Numbered from the stretch's first letter, positions 7,230 to 15,483 are shown. The stretch is DNA of 19,974 nt from JBEKSX01 sp049516635 (GCA_049516635.1 JBEKSX010000066.1:1-19974); one strand, 5' to 3'. Numbers and translations are program-made. Notes: generated by a model not told the origin, from the sequence alone.

Positions 7230-7637
7230 AGTATAAATGTAATTTTAAGGTTGTTAGATGTAAGACGGAACATTATCTCCATTACAATATTAAGTAAAAT
7301 TATAGTTTTTTTGGAGTCAAAAGGGAAGAATTTTTTAAAGAACCGGAAGTGCACCTTTCCGGGTTAATTTGTATGAAAGATTTTAATTATACTTTTCTCA
7401 GAATAAAAATTATTAATTGAAGTTATGCAGAAGAGGGCAATGAAGGATTTCAGGAATATATAAACGAATAACAATATATGATAAGTTATTATTAAAACAG
7501 AATAATTTCATATTTACTTGAAATCCTTCATTGCCGGCTTTATATTTTTTCCATACTAACTGCTCAAAACTATTTGCATATTGTAATTTATAGTTACAAT
7601 TAATGGGGAAAATCAAATACATTTTTTTACTTTATCC
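7230..7637. other. Divergent intergenic region between iorA and the beta-barrel gene
   Basis: A 408-bp AT-rich gap between divergent genes, so it should hold both promoters. The visible structure is the 17-bp inverted pair at 7436-7535. A short TTGTAA/TTACAA pair (near 7580-7600) lies close to the start of the plus-strand gene. The 69-codon minus-strand frame at 7413-7622 crosses the inverted repeat and does not look like a gene. Confidence 0.6.
7436..7535. repeat. 100-bp element with 17-bp perfect terminal inverted repeats
   Basis: GGCAATGAAGGATTTCA (7436-7452) is repeated exactly in reverse complement at 7519-7535. The 66 bp between are AT-rich and non-coding. The shape is that of a small non-autonomous mobile element (MITE) or a long-loop hairpin. 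I see no target duplication that I would rely on, and no second copy in the window. Confidence 0.6.
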
Positions 7638-9023
7638 ATGAGGCTTGCCTGCCTTATAAAATACATTTTATTTTTATTCTTTATTTTTTTAGTACCGCTG
7701 TTTGCACAGGATAAAAATGAACTTGATGCATATTATAACTCGAACATTCGAATGATAACTGATTCAGCAGTAGAATATTACTCGGCGTATACAGATACGC
7801 TTTTCGAAAGTCTGGATAGTTCATATCGTGATCTCTCAGATGACTATTACCATTATTTCAAAGATTCCATTTATGCCGATTCCAGAAAGTCGCTAAATGA
7901 AACCGGAAGGAGATCGCTGAAGGAAATGGCAGGTATTCTGTTTTCTCAATTCTCTGATTATCACAAAAGTAAAATAGATTCACTAAAACAAGAGGTTTCG
8001 GATTTTTTTAAAAAACTTAATGAGGCAAAAAATAATAATTCGGTCTGCACAGGATGTATAACAAAAGGAGATTTTAATGCAAAGCTGGATAATTACCGTG
8101 ACCTGCTGGATAGCATCGGGGATGCTTTCCAGGATAGAATAGGTCTCAGGGCAGATATAGCGGATTCCTTGTTCACCGACAGTCTTTACGGGTGCGAAGA
8201 TTCATTGGGCGGATTCACGGATTATCTCCTTGAAAACGAACCCGCAACAACTACTTATGCTTTTGCTAAAGCAGAAAATAAGGAGAATAGAGAAGAAAAT
8301 GTATCTGAACTGGACCTTGAGCTAATATACATAAACCATGAAAGCTACAGGGGCAGGGATAACGGAATTCACGAAAATTCATTCTCGCCTACGATTTTGT
8401 ATACCCATAGTTCCGGTCTGGGGATAACGGGAGGGTTGAAATGGCTGAACCATGCAAAACATAAGCTCAATGAATATGACATAGGATTATCATACAGCCG
8501 AAGGATATCAGATCTTTTTTCAGGGTCATTATCTTATACACATTTTTGGTTCAGGGACAGCTCCGCTCTCATCAGATCTGATCTGAATAATAACCTTGAG
8601 GGGGGTCTTGATCTGAACTCCAGGTATGTGAATGCCGGGCTGGTTATGGATCTTGATTTCGCAGGCAAGAATTCTGAATTTTCTACCTCAATAAGCGGCT
8701 CTATACCTCTCCATATTTCTGAAAAATTTTTGGGCGGAATATTATCATCCGAACCGGAGATAAAATTGACTTACGGCCAACAAAGTTCGGCCCTTATAGC
8801 CCGCCGCCGCATCAGGAGAGCACTTGCGGACTCACTAAAAACTTCATCCGTATTCGGGATAATGGACTATGAATTGAATTTTCCTTTTGATCTTGAGTAT
8901 AAACATCTCATAATAAGCCCCTCATTAACATATATTATTCCTGTCAATGTCCTCGATGCAAGCACAAACCACGGTTTTTTAAGCTTCATGATCGACCTGA
9001 CAGTACCGGTAAGGTTCTATTAA
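7638..9023 (+). CDS. Hypothetical exported protein: helical N-terminal region plus outer-membrane beta-barrel
   Basis: A 461-residue protein I cannot assign to a named family. Residues 1-23 form a Sec signal peptide (basic start, long hydrophobic run, LFA before Gln24). Residues 25-200 are acidic, rich in Ser, Tyr and Asp, and look helical, with heptad-like spacing around 91-130. A CTGC motif lies at 137-140 and a further Cys at 186, which could form disulfides in the periplasm. From about 224 to the end there are alternating hydrophobic/polar strands with turns (for example SELDLELIYI, GLGITGGLKWL, YDIGLSYSRRI, FSGSLSYTHFWF), ending in LTVPVRFY, the aromatic C-terminus expected for Bam-dependent insertion. 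I infer a 10- to 12-strand outer-membrane barrel with a periplasmic or surface helical domain. It is alone between divergent iorA and the synthetase gene. No strong Shine-Dalgarno is seen. Its substrate or role is unknown. Confidence 0.85.
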   Translation: MRLACLIKYILFLFFIFLVPLFAQDKNELDAYYNSNIRMITDSAVEYYSAYTDTLFESLDSSYRDLSDDYYHYFKDSIYADSRKSLNETGRRSLKEMAGILFSQFSDYHKSKIDSLKQEVSDFFKKLNEAKNNNSVCTGCITKGDFNAKLDNYRDLLDSIGDAFQDRIGLRADIADSLFTDSLYGCEDSLGGFTDYLLENEPATTTYAFAKAENKENREENVSELDLELIYINHESYRGRDNGIHENSFSPTILYTHSSGLGITGGLKWLNHAKHKLNEYDIGLSYSRRISDLFSGSLSYTHFWFRDSSALIRSDLNNNLEGGLDLNSRYVNAGLVMDLDFAGKNSEFSTSISGSIPLHISEKFLGGILSSEPEIKLTYGQQSSALIARRRIRRALADSLKTSSVFGIMDYELNFPFDLEYKHLIISPSLTYIIPVNVLDASTNHGFLSFMIDLTVPVRFY

Positions 9024-9056
9024 TATAATGATCCCGCCAAAATATGACCTGTATCA

Positions 9057-9087
9057 TTGGTTAACCTCCTTATATTGAGTATATTTG
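9057..9087 (+). promoter_or_regulatory. Candidate Bacteroidota-type promoter for the acyl-CoA synthetase gene
   Basis: TTG (9057-9059), 20 bases, then TATATTTG (9080-9087) fits the TTTG / TAnnTTTG promoter of Bacteroidota except for the first T of the upstream box. The expected start lies about 55 bases before the ATG at 9151. This is a motif match by eye in AT-rich DNA. Confidence 0.35.
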
Positions 9088-9150
9088 AAGTTACAGGAAC
9101 TGCTGAATCATTAAATCAAACAACCTGTCAACTGATAAATAAGCACCACT

Positions 9151-11838
9151 ATGGGCATACAACAATTAGATAAGATATTTAACCCTAAACGGATTGCACT
9201 CATCGGCGTGAGCATTAACCCCGAAAGTGTGGGAGGGAAAGTACTTAGTAATTTGATCGGGAGCGGGTTCAGAGGGGTAGTTTATCCCGTAAACCCAACC
9301 GCCGAAGCTATACAGGGAATACAATGCTATCCCGATATGAAAAGCCTTCCCCGGACCCCTGATCTGGGTGTGATATGTTCAGCCGCTTCGCAGGTACCCG
9401 GACTGGTACGCGAATGCGGTGAAACAGGAATTCCCGGTATTATAATCATGTCCGCTGGATTCAGGGAAGAAGGAGAAGAAGGTAAAAAACTTGAACAGCA
9501 GATCCTCGAAGAAGCTAAGAAATTCGACGGGATGAGGATTATCGGTCCGAACTGCCTCGGCGTTATCGTTCCTTCACTGAACTTGAATGTTAGCTTCGCT
9601 CCCGGTTTGCCCAGGAAGGGAAATATTGCATTCATTTCCCAGTCAGGTGCATTATGTACATCTATTCTTGACTGGGCGATGGAAGAGAAAATAGGGTTCT
9701 CTCATTTCGTTTCGATAGGTAATATGCTCGAAGTTGATTTCGGTGACCTGATAGATTATTTCGGAGAGGATGAAAACACACACTCCATTCTATTATATAT
9801 CGAATCGATGACCAACGCAAGAAAGTTCATGACTGCAGCAAGGGCTTTCGCTCATACCAAACCCATTGTTGCATACAAAGCGGGACGGTTTCCCGAATCT
9901 GCTAAAGCCGCCGCATCCCATACGGGAGCTATGGCAGCGGAAGACGATGTGTTCGATGCGGCATTTCGGAGAGCAGGAATAACGCGTGTATTTGATATAG
10001 GTGATATATTTGACTGCGCGGAACTGATCGGACGAAATAAAATTCCGAAGGGACCGAATCTCGGAATAGTTACCAATGCAGGCGGTCCCGGTGTTATGGC
10101 TTCCGATGCACTCATTGCACACAAAGGTTCTCTCGCAGTCCTATTAGATGATACTATGACAAACTTAAATTCTACTCTGCCTCCTTCGTGGTCTCACGGG
10201 AATCCCGTGGATGTTCTTGGTGACACGAATTCAAAGCGCATGTCGAAAGCGGTTCAGATAGTTCTGGCAGATAAAGGTGTGGATGCTGTACTGGTCATTC
10301 TCACACCACAGGCAATGACGAACCCCTCAGCTATTGCAAGAGCCATAAGCCAGTTATCTCTTGATACGAAGAAACCTATCCTTGCATCATGGATGGGCGG
10401 ACTGAAAATGAAGGAAGGAATTCAGATACTCAATGATGCGGGAATACCGACCTACGCGACCCCTGAACAGGCGGTCCGCGCTTTTATGAACCTTGTTACT
10501 TATGGACGTAACATAGAAAGCTTATATGAAACACCGAGAAATATTCCCGTGCAATTTTCGATCGACAGGGATAGGCTGAGGAAAGATTTTATCGAGCTGA
10601 TGTTACACAGCGGAGATATACTTTCCGAAGATATATCCAAATCTCTTTTAAATGCTTACGGGATTCCCGTTACGCAGCCGATTCCTGCTTCTTCTTCCGA
10701 TGAAGCGGTAAAACTGGCAGGAAAGATAGGGTATCCTGTTGTTTTAAAAATTAATTCTACCGATATCACACACAAGACCGATGTCGGCGGAGTGATGCTA
10801 AACCTGCAGAACGGTGAAAGTGTGAAAGTTGCTTTTGATAAAATAATGGCAGGTGTCAGACAGCACAGCGCTTATGCAAGGATCGAAGGCGTGACCGTCC
10901 AGCGTATGATAAAAAGCAAAGATGCGGTTGAGCTGATACTCGGGATTAAAAAGGATAATGTTTTTGGAACGGTGATGATGGTCGGTATGGGAGGTACGGG
11001 AGCGGAATTGTTTAAAGACAGGTCACTTGGTTTCCCGCCTTTGAACGAACGTCTTGCTCTCCAGATGCTCGAATCATTGAAGATCTTCCCATTGCTTAAA
11101 GGTTACCGCGGAAGCTCCCCGGTGAATTTAGATAAACTCATCGAGATCCTTATACGGCTTTCTTATCTCGCTGCGGACTACCCCGAAATAAAAGAACTGG
11201 ATATCAATCCTCTTCTTGCATCAGCGGAAGATATCACCGCACTTGATGCAAGGATAGTAATTGATAAAGAATTGATTGGTAAGCAGGTTAAACGATTCTC
11301 ACACCTTGTACTCTGTCCCTATCCCGAAGAATATGTGAGCACAATTAAATTAAAGGACGGAAGCGATATTATATTCCGTCCAATAAAGCCCGAAGACGAG
11401 CCTATGTGGATGGACCTGCTCGAAAGCTGTTCGAAAGAGTCCATTTATTCGAGGTTCAGGTATTTCTTCAGGTGGGACTCGCACCAGACGGCAACCCACT
11501 ACTGCTATATCGACTATGACCGCGAGATAGCGATAGTTGCAGAGATAACGAAAGGAAATAAGAAGAAGCTCGTAGGCGTGGGCAGGCTTATCGCAGACCC
11601 CGACCACGAAGCGGTGGAGTACGCTGTCCTTATCTCCGATGCATGGCAGAATAAAGACCTCGGGAGCATACTGACCGATTATTGCCTTGAGATAGCAAAG
11701 AAGTGGGGACTCAAACGCATCGTAGCCCAGACCACTTCCGATAACCGGAGGATGATAAAGGTATTTGAGAAACGTGGATTCGTAATTATTCCCGATGTGT
11801 CAAGTTCGCTGGTGGATGTGGTGAAGGAGATAGGGTGA
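9151..11838 (+). CDS. ADP-forming acyl-CoA synthetase fused to a GNAT acetyltransferase (Pat/ACD-like)
   Basis: The 895-residue protein has four parts: a CoA-binding Rossmann domain (about 1-140), a succinyl-CoA-ligase-like region (150-460) with SQSGA at 164-168, an ATP-grasp domain (about 480-705, GYPVVLKI near 527), and a C-terminal GNAT domain (about 730-895). ADP-forming acetyl-CoA synthetases make acetate and ATP from acetyl-CoA, ADP and phosphate by way of a phosphohistidine; His257 in AAASHTGA is in the expected position, so the synthetase half may be active. The same architecture occurs in the enterobacterial protein lysine acetyltransferase Pat, where the N-terminal half is regulatory. 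In the GNAT domain the acetyl-CoA loop reads QNKDLG (833-838), with Asp836 where Gly is usual (Q/R-x-x-G-x-G/A). With pta-ackA nearby, roles in acetate/ATP formation and in acetylation control are both plausible. No strong Shine-Dalgarno is seen. Confidence 0.9.
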   Translation: MGIQQLDKIFNPKRIALIGVSINPESVGGKVLSNLIGSGFRGVVYPVNPTAEAIQGIQCYPDMKSLPRTPDLGVICSAASQVPGLVRECGETGIPGIIIMSAGFREEGEEGKKLEQQILEEAKKFDGMRIIGPNCLGVIVPSLNLNVSFAPGLPRKGNIAFISQSGALCTSILDWAMEEKIGFSHFVSIGNMLEVDFGDLIDYFGEDENTHSILLYIESMTNARKFMTAARAFAHTKPIVAYKAGRFPESAKAAASHTGAMAAEDDVFDAAFRRAGITRVFDIGDIFDCAELIGRNKIPKGPNLGIVTNAGGPGVMASDALIAHKGSLAVLLDDTMTNLNSTLPPSWSHGNPVDVLGDTNSKRMSKAVQIVLADKGVDAVLVILTPQAMTNPSAIARAISQLSLDTKKPILASWMGGLKMKEGIQILNDAGIPTYATPEQAVRAFMNLVTYGRNIESLYETPRNIPVQFSIDRDRLRKDFIELMLHSGDILSEDISKSLLNAYGIPVTQPIPASSSDEAVKLAGKIGYPVVLKINSTDITHKTDVGGVMLNLQNGESVKVAFDKIMAGVRQHSAYARIEGVTVQRMIKSKDAVELILGIKKDNVFGTVMMVGMGGTGAELFKDRSLGFPPLNERLALQMLESLKIFPLLKGYRGSSPVNLDKLIEILIRLSYLAADYPEIKELDINPLLASAEDITALDARIVIDKELIGKQVKRFSHLVLCPYPEEYVSTIKLKDGSDIIFRPIKPEDEPMWMDLLESCSKESIYSRFRYFFRWDSHQTATHYCYIDYDREIAIVAEITKGNKKKLVGVGRLIADPDHEAVEYAVLISDAWQNKDLGSILTDYCLEIAKKWGLKRIVAQTTSDNRRMIKVFEKRGFVIIPDVSSSLVDVVKEIG

Positions 11839-11848
11839 GGATGCTTGT

Positions 11849-11880
11849 CCCCCCTTAGCGAAAGGGGGGTTAGGGGGGTT
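11849..11880. repeat. C-run/G-run palindrome, shortened copy
   Basis: CCCCCCTT (11849-11856) pairs with AAGGGGGG (11862-11869) across a five-base loop, followed by TTAGGGGGGTT (11870-11880). The right end matches the other family members, but the left outer arm is missing, so this looks like a truncated copy. It lies in the gap between two convergent genes. Confidence 0.6.
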
Positions 11881-11920
11881 CTTACTGTGGTGTCAGGAGC
11901 TCATGATATACACACGAATT

Positions 11921-11968
11921 GGATTCCTGCCGGAGTTTACCCCGACTTCAGGTCGGGGCAGGAATGAC
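11921..11968. repeat. GGATT...GAATGACA dispersed repeat, copy 2, with hairpin
   Basis: Same ends as the 1390 copy: GGATTCCTGCC at the left, GGCAGGAATGACA at the right. Inside, CCCCGAC (11940-11946) pairs with GTCGGGG (11952-11958), and TTCCTGCC can pair alternatively with GGCAGGAA. It lies just past the ends of the convergent synthetase and helicase genes (stop codons at 11838 and 11975), so it could end or protect both transcripts, although no T-run follows. Confidence 0.55.
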
Positions 11969-11974
11969 AATCCT

Positions 11975-13975
11975 TCACTCTTCCACCACAATCTCGCACT
12001 CGGGCAGTGAATTTATGAACATCTTACCGTAAAACTTGTTTATCACCCTGCTGTCGAGGATAACGAGTATTCCCTTATCCGTCTTATTTCTTATTAATCT
12101 TCCCGTTCCCTGTTTAAATTTCAGTATCGCTGACGGAAGAGAAAGCTCCATGAACGGGTTACCGCCGCGCTTTACTATAGCTTCTATCTTTGCTTCTATT
12201 ATCGGGTGGTCTGGGACATCGAAAGGCAATTTGGTGATTATAACATTTCGCAGACTGCTTCCCGGCACGTCCACCCCCATCCAGAAGCTGGCCACACCGA
12301 ACAGCACGGAGTTGATGTTCTTCTTGAAATCGTTCAGTAATTTGTGTTTTGGCATTCCGTCTCCCTGTGCATAAACGTCTATCCCTGCTTCCGTCAATTT
12401 CTCATGAAGCTCTTCGTACATCTGTCTGAGCAATCGTGAATTTGTAAACAATACCAGCGCACCGCCGTTGGTCATTGTGATGTACTCGAATATCTTTTCT
12501 TTCAGGTTCTTCTCATATTCACTCTGCTCGAAGAAATCCGATACTTTTTCCAATTGCTTCTGTTTCGGCTCGGGAATATTCTTCGGAATGTAGATGGTCA
12601 TTTGGTTAGGGTAATCGAAGACCGGATCAAGAATAGATTCCTTCACCATCTCCGCACCGATAGACCTCTTGAAAAAATGGAGTGACTTGCTTATCGAGAG
12701 CGTTGCAGATGTCATAACAGATAATCTGTTCTCAGTAAATACGTTGTTCCTGAAATAGTCCGCCATATCGATGGGTGACATGCACAATTCGGTGTTCGAC
12801 CTCGCCCTTCCGGAAAATTCCGCCCAGTAAACATGGTCATCGAGCTTCTGGTTCACGAAACAATTGATTGTATTTGCAAATGCGGAGCATTTAGTGTGAT
12901 AGTTCTTCAGCTCACTTTCTTCGTCATCGGTCTTTGCTCTCGGTACAAGATTCAGGATCGATTCGGCGAGTCCCTTCAATGTCCTCTCATAAGTATCGCT
13001 TATGATGATAGGCTCCCTGACTCTTATCATGTTATCGAATTGATTTTTCCGGAAAGAATTCAGTATCTGTTCAATTTCATCGAAGAAGTATTCATTTTCA
13101 GACAGTATGCCGTTTATTTCATTTGCAAGGGAGGAGAACCTCTGGTTCGCTAAAAAGCCCTTCTGCGTTTTGGGATTATACAGCCTGTACAGCCAGAACC
13201 TTATCTGCTGTTTTGTAACGGAAGGGGATACGTTCTCTGCCGCGATCTGCTCTATCTGGTGTGACTCGTCGAATACCGCAAAATCATCCGCAAAAAGGTA
13301 TCCGGAAGACTTCCTTTCATAGAAGCCGAACAGCGTGAAGAACAGGTAATGATTAAGTATTATCAGGTCGGCGTCTTTCAGCTTCACCTTCGCCTGCTGG
13401 AAGAAACAATTGCTGTTCTCCGAACCGCAGGATTTTGAAGTGCAAACACCTTCCTCGGCAAATATCTGGCTCCAAACGTTCTCGTCTATCTTGAATGGGA
13501 TATCCTGCCTTGTTCCCTGTCCCGTAACCTGCACGTGGTTGTAGATCTTCTCTAACTGTTCCTGTTCAGCATCCACGAAGAGATTATTTTTCTTGATGAG
13601 AGCATTATTGAGCCGTTTTGTGCAGATGTAGTTATGCCTGCCCTTAAGTATCTCCGGTTTGAACTCATACGGCAGTACTTTCTGCAGTGCAGGGATATCT
13701 TTTTTGATAAGCTGTTCCTGAAGATTTATTGTACACGTTGAAATGATCGCTTTCCGTTTCTCTGTTTTAGAAAATATTACGGATGGGACAAGATACGCAA
13801 ATGATTTTCCCACGCCTGTGGGTGCTTCCACTATAAAGTGCGTTCCGTCCTCAAGCGATTCGGCTATCTGTACAGCCATATCCTGCTGGGGCTTACGGTA
13901 CTCGAAATCCGGTAACTTCGATAATAAACCTTTATCAGAAAATATGCTCTCTATTTCTGATGTGAAATTTGACAA
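11975..13975 (-). CDS. dinG: DinG/XPD-type ATP-dependent DNA helicase with iron-sulfur domain
   Basis: A 666-residue superfamily 2 helicase, expected to unwind DNA 5' to 3' and to resolve R-loops or damaged structures. In order: a YRKPQQDM Q-motif-like segment (26-33), Walker A APTGVGKS (51-58), four Cys for a [4Fe-4S] cluster (C118, C178, C183, C190), LNHYLF (208-213), the Walker B box FDESH (235-239, DESH in place of the usual DEAH), GVASFWMGVDVPG and QGTGRLIR (622-629, arginine finger motif VI). Length and order fit bacterial DinG/YoaA relatives. The only usable start is the TTG at 13975: an in-frame stop lies 30 bases upstream and the first internal ATG (residue 33) falls at the end of the Q-motif. 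It stands alone, convergent with the synthetase gene. It could also be called YoaA-like. Confidence 0.9.
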   Translation of the reverse strand: MSNFTSEIESIFSDKGLLSKLPDFEYRKPQQDMAVQIAESLEDGTHFIVEAPTGVGKSFAYLVPSVIFSKTEKRKAIISTCTINLQEQLIKKDIPALQKVLPYEFKPEILKGRHNYICTKRLNNALIKKNNLFVDAEQEQLEKIYNHVQVTGQGTRQDIPFKIDENVWSQIFAEEGVCTSKSCGSENSNCFFQQAKVKLKDADLIILNHYLFFTLFGFYERKSSGYLFADDFAVFDESHQIEQIAAENVSPSVTKQQIRFWLYRLYNPKTQKGFLANQRFSSLANEINGILSENEYFFDEIEQILNSFRKNQFDNMIRVREPIIISDTYERTLKGLAESILNLVPRAKTDDEESELKNYHTKCSAFANTINCFVNQKLDDHVYWAEFSGRARSNTELCMSPIDMADYFRNNVFTENRLSVMTSATLSISKSLHFFKRSIGAEMVKESILDPVFDYPNQMTIYIPKNIPEPKQKQLEKVSDFFEQSEYEKNLKEKIFEYITMTNGGALVLFTNSRLLRQMYEELHEKLTEAGIDVYAQGDGMPKHKLLNDFKKNINSVLFGVASFWMGVDVPGSSLRNVIITKLPFDVPDHPIIEAKIEAIVKRGGNPFMELSLPSAILKFKQGTGRLIRNKTDKGILVILDSRVINKFYGKMFINSLPECEIVVEE

Positions 13976-14072
13976 TATCTTTTTTAATTTGTGAGATATC
14001 TTTTAATCAGCCATGTAAATTACTTTAAACCGAAAGACGATTCAAGGAAGAAGGATAACCGTTATGGGTTGT

Positions 14073-14112
14073 GTCAGGTCTGTGACCTGACGCGTCGGGT
14101 CTTAGACCCGAC
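14073..14112. repeat. Twin adjacent hairpins GTCAGGTC/GACCTGAC and GTCGGGTC/GACCCGAC
   Basis: Two 8-bp perfect stems with 3-base loops (14073-14091 and 14094-14112) stand side by side, separated by two bases. Their arms are variants of one another (GTCAGGTC and GTCGGGTC), and an outer GTGTC (14071-14075) can pair with GACAC (14110-14114). This gives a clover-like or cruciform structure, as in REP/BIME-like extragenic repeats. Only one copy is seen here. Confidence 0.6.
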
Positions 14113-14156
14113 ACCACACACAACATACACAGCTTTGCTGTTTGATCCAGTTTCAT

Positions 14157-14226
14157 AACCCCCCTTAATCCCCCCTTTAATTAAAGTCGAAGATCCGCCC
14201 TTGGAGGAGCGGGATTAAGGGGGGTT
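14157..14226 (+). repeat. 70-bp asymmetric palindromic element, left copy
   Basis: Outer arms AACCCCCCTTAATCCC (14157-14172) and GGGATTAAGGGGGGTT (14211-14226) are perfect 16-bp inverses. The interior holds a non-palindromic core, GTCGAAGATCCGCC followed by CTTGGAGGAGC. The element at 17759-17828 is the same sequence in the opposite orientation with a few differences. This copy lies upstream of pta. Confidence 0.8.
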
Positions 14227-14268
14227 TTAGGATAAGATTGAGTAGATATAAAAATATTATACCATTTC

Positions 14269-14298
14269 CATCCGAGTCTCTCGAAGAGGACTCGGATG
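14269..14298. repeat. CATCCGAGTC / GACTCGGATG hairpin
   Basis: Perfect 10-bp arms (14269-14278 and 14289-14298) around a 10-base loop TCTCGAAGAG, upstream of the pta promoter candidate. It is followed by AAGTAC rather than Ts, so it is not a standard terminator. It is probably another extragenic palindromic repeat. Confidence 0.55.
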
Positions 14299-14342
14299 AA
14301 GTACAAATTTGCAAAATATCACTAATTTTTTAGATTTCTTAA

Positions 14343-14371
14343 TTGAATTCAATTTGGTATCTTTACTTTTG
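14343..14371 (+). promoter_or_regulatory. Candidate Bacteroidota-type promoter for the pta operon
   Basis: TTG (14343-14345), 18 bases, then TACTTTTG (14364-14371) matches TAnnTTTG. Transcription would begin near 14378, leaving about 100 bases of leader before the pta ATG. Found by eye; AT-rich surroundings raise the chance of coincidence. Confidence 0.35.
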
Positions 14372-14478
14372 ATAATAATGAAAAGAAGAGGATCTAATTA
14401 CCCTATCGTTTTATATCCCCCAAAAACTCAAAAATACTATATCAATTTTCAATAATATTATACAATTAAAGGTCCAAT

Positions 14479-15483
14479 ATGGAATTACGTGAAAGAATAA
14501 TATCAAATGCAAAAAAACATTACAAAAGAATAGTGCTTCCCGAGTCGACCGAGGAACGAACTCTCAAAGCTGCCGATATCGTTCTGCGTGAAAAGATAGC
14601 ACAGATAACACTCATCGGAAATCCCGCTGAAATAAACTCCCTTGCAGCTAAGCTGGAATTGAAAAATATCAAGGAAGCTGAGGTTATCGATCAGAAAACA
14701 TCTCCGAGAAGAGAAAAATACGCAGACAAGATGGTCGAGCTGAGAAAACACAAAGGCATGACGAAAGACGAAGCATTAAGACTGCTTAACGATCCGCTTT
14801 ATTTCGCAACACTGTCTATAAAATGCGGTGATGCGGATGGTGAAGTAGCCGGTGCAATGAATGCAACAGGTGACGTCCTTCGCCCTGCTTTCCAGTATAT
14901 TAAGACCGCTAAAGGCCTTAGCGTTGTATCGAGCTCGTTCATCATGGTGGTCAAGGATAAATCATTCGGCGAGAACGGTATCCTCTTGTTTGCCGATTGT
15001 GCGGTCAACCCGGACCCGACGGACAGGGAACTTGCCGAGATTGCTGTAACGACCGCAAGGACAGCGCGAGTAGTTGCTGGAATAGAACCGCGTATAGCTA
15101 TGCTAAGCTTTTCTACAAAGGGAAGTGCTGACCACGAGCTTGTGAAAAAAGTGGTAAGCGCAACAGAAATAGCGAAGCAGATGGACCCGTCACTTATGAT
15201 AGACGGCGAATTGCAGGCGGATGCGGCACTGGTAGAATCGATTGCAAAGAAAAAAAGCCCCGGCAGTCCAATCGCAGGCAAAGCCAATGTGCTTATTTTC
15301 CCTGACCTGCAGGCGGGAAACATCGGGTATAAGCTTGTACAGCGTCTCGCGGGTGCTGAAGCTATAGGACCTATCTCGCAGGGAATGGCGGCTCCAATAT
15401 GCGATCTCTCACGCGGGTGCACCGTTGACGATATTATTCAAGTCATTGCTATCACTGCAAGTCAAGCTGCAGGAATAAATTAA
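14479..15483 (+). CDS. pta: Phosphate acetyltransferase
   Basis: A 334-residue single-domain Pta that interconverts acetyl-CoA plus phosphate with acetyl phosphate plus CoA. Family signatures are seen along its length: RIVLPES near the start, KCGDADGEVAGAMNATGDVLRPAFQ around 114-138, LFADCAVNPDPT around 169-180, DGELQADAAL around 240-249 and GPISQGMAAPICDLSRGC near the end, which holds the Ser-Arg of the CoA/phosphate site. The length fits the short class, without the DRTGG/AAA-like N-terminal domains of long Pta. It is the first gene of an operon with a dehydrogenase-like gene 32 bases downstream and then ackA. A weak AAAGG lies before the ATG. Confidence 0.95.
   Translation: MELRERIISNAKKHYKRIVLPESTEERTLKAADIVLREKIAQITLIGNPAEINSLAAKLELKNIKEAEVIDQKTSPRREKYADKMVELRKHKGMTKDEALRLLNDPLYFATLSIKCGDADGEVAGAMNATGDVLRPAFQYIKTAKGLSVVSSSFIMVVKDKSFGENGILLFADCAVNPDPTDRELAEIAVTTARTARVVAGIEPRIAMLSFSTKGSADHELVKKVVSATEIAKQMDPSLMIDGELQADAALVESIAKKKSPGSPIAGKANVLIFPDLQAGNIGYKLVQRLAGAEAIGPISQGMAAPICDLSRGCTVDDIIQVIAITASQAAGIN

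Larger units (their letters stand above)
13976..14478. other. Divergent intergenic region packed with palindromic elements
   Basis: About 500 bp between divergent helicase and pta genes. It contains three separate palindromic structures (14073-14112, 14157-14226 and 14269-14298), then an AT-rich stretch with a candidate promoter for pta at 14343-14371. No coding sequence is credible here. Confidence 0.7.

Noticed and set aside
7250..7340. Promoter for iorA (TTTTGACT ... TATAATTTTA on the minus strand)
   Set aside because: The spacing of the boxes fits neither the sigma-70 nor the Bacteroidota form well enough to list it.
7413..7622. 69-codon minus-strand frame in the iorA/barrel gap
   Set aside because: It runs through both arms of the inverted repeat at 7436-7535 and has AT-rich, atypical composition.
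14073..14226. CRISPR array or integron-like site
   Set aside because: The repeats are palindromic elements of different kinds, not direct repeats with regular unique spacers, and no cas or integrase gene is nearby.
14799..15422. 207-codon minus-strand frame within pta
   Set aside because: It is a long shadow frame antisense to a well-conserved pta; its Ser/Ala-rich content reflects the codon use of the sense strand.
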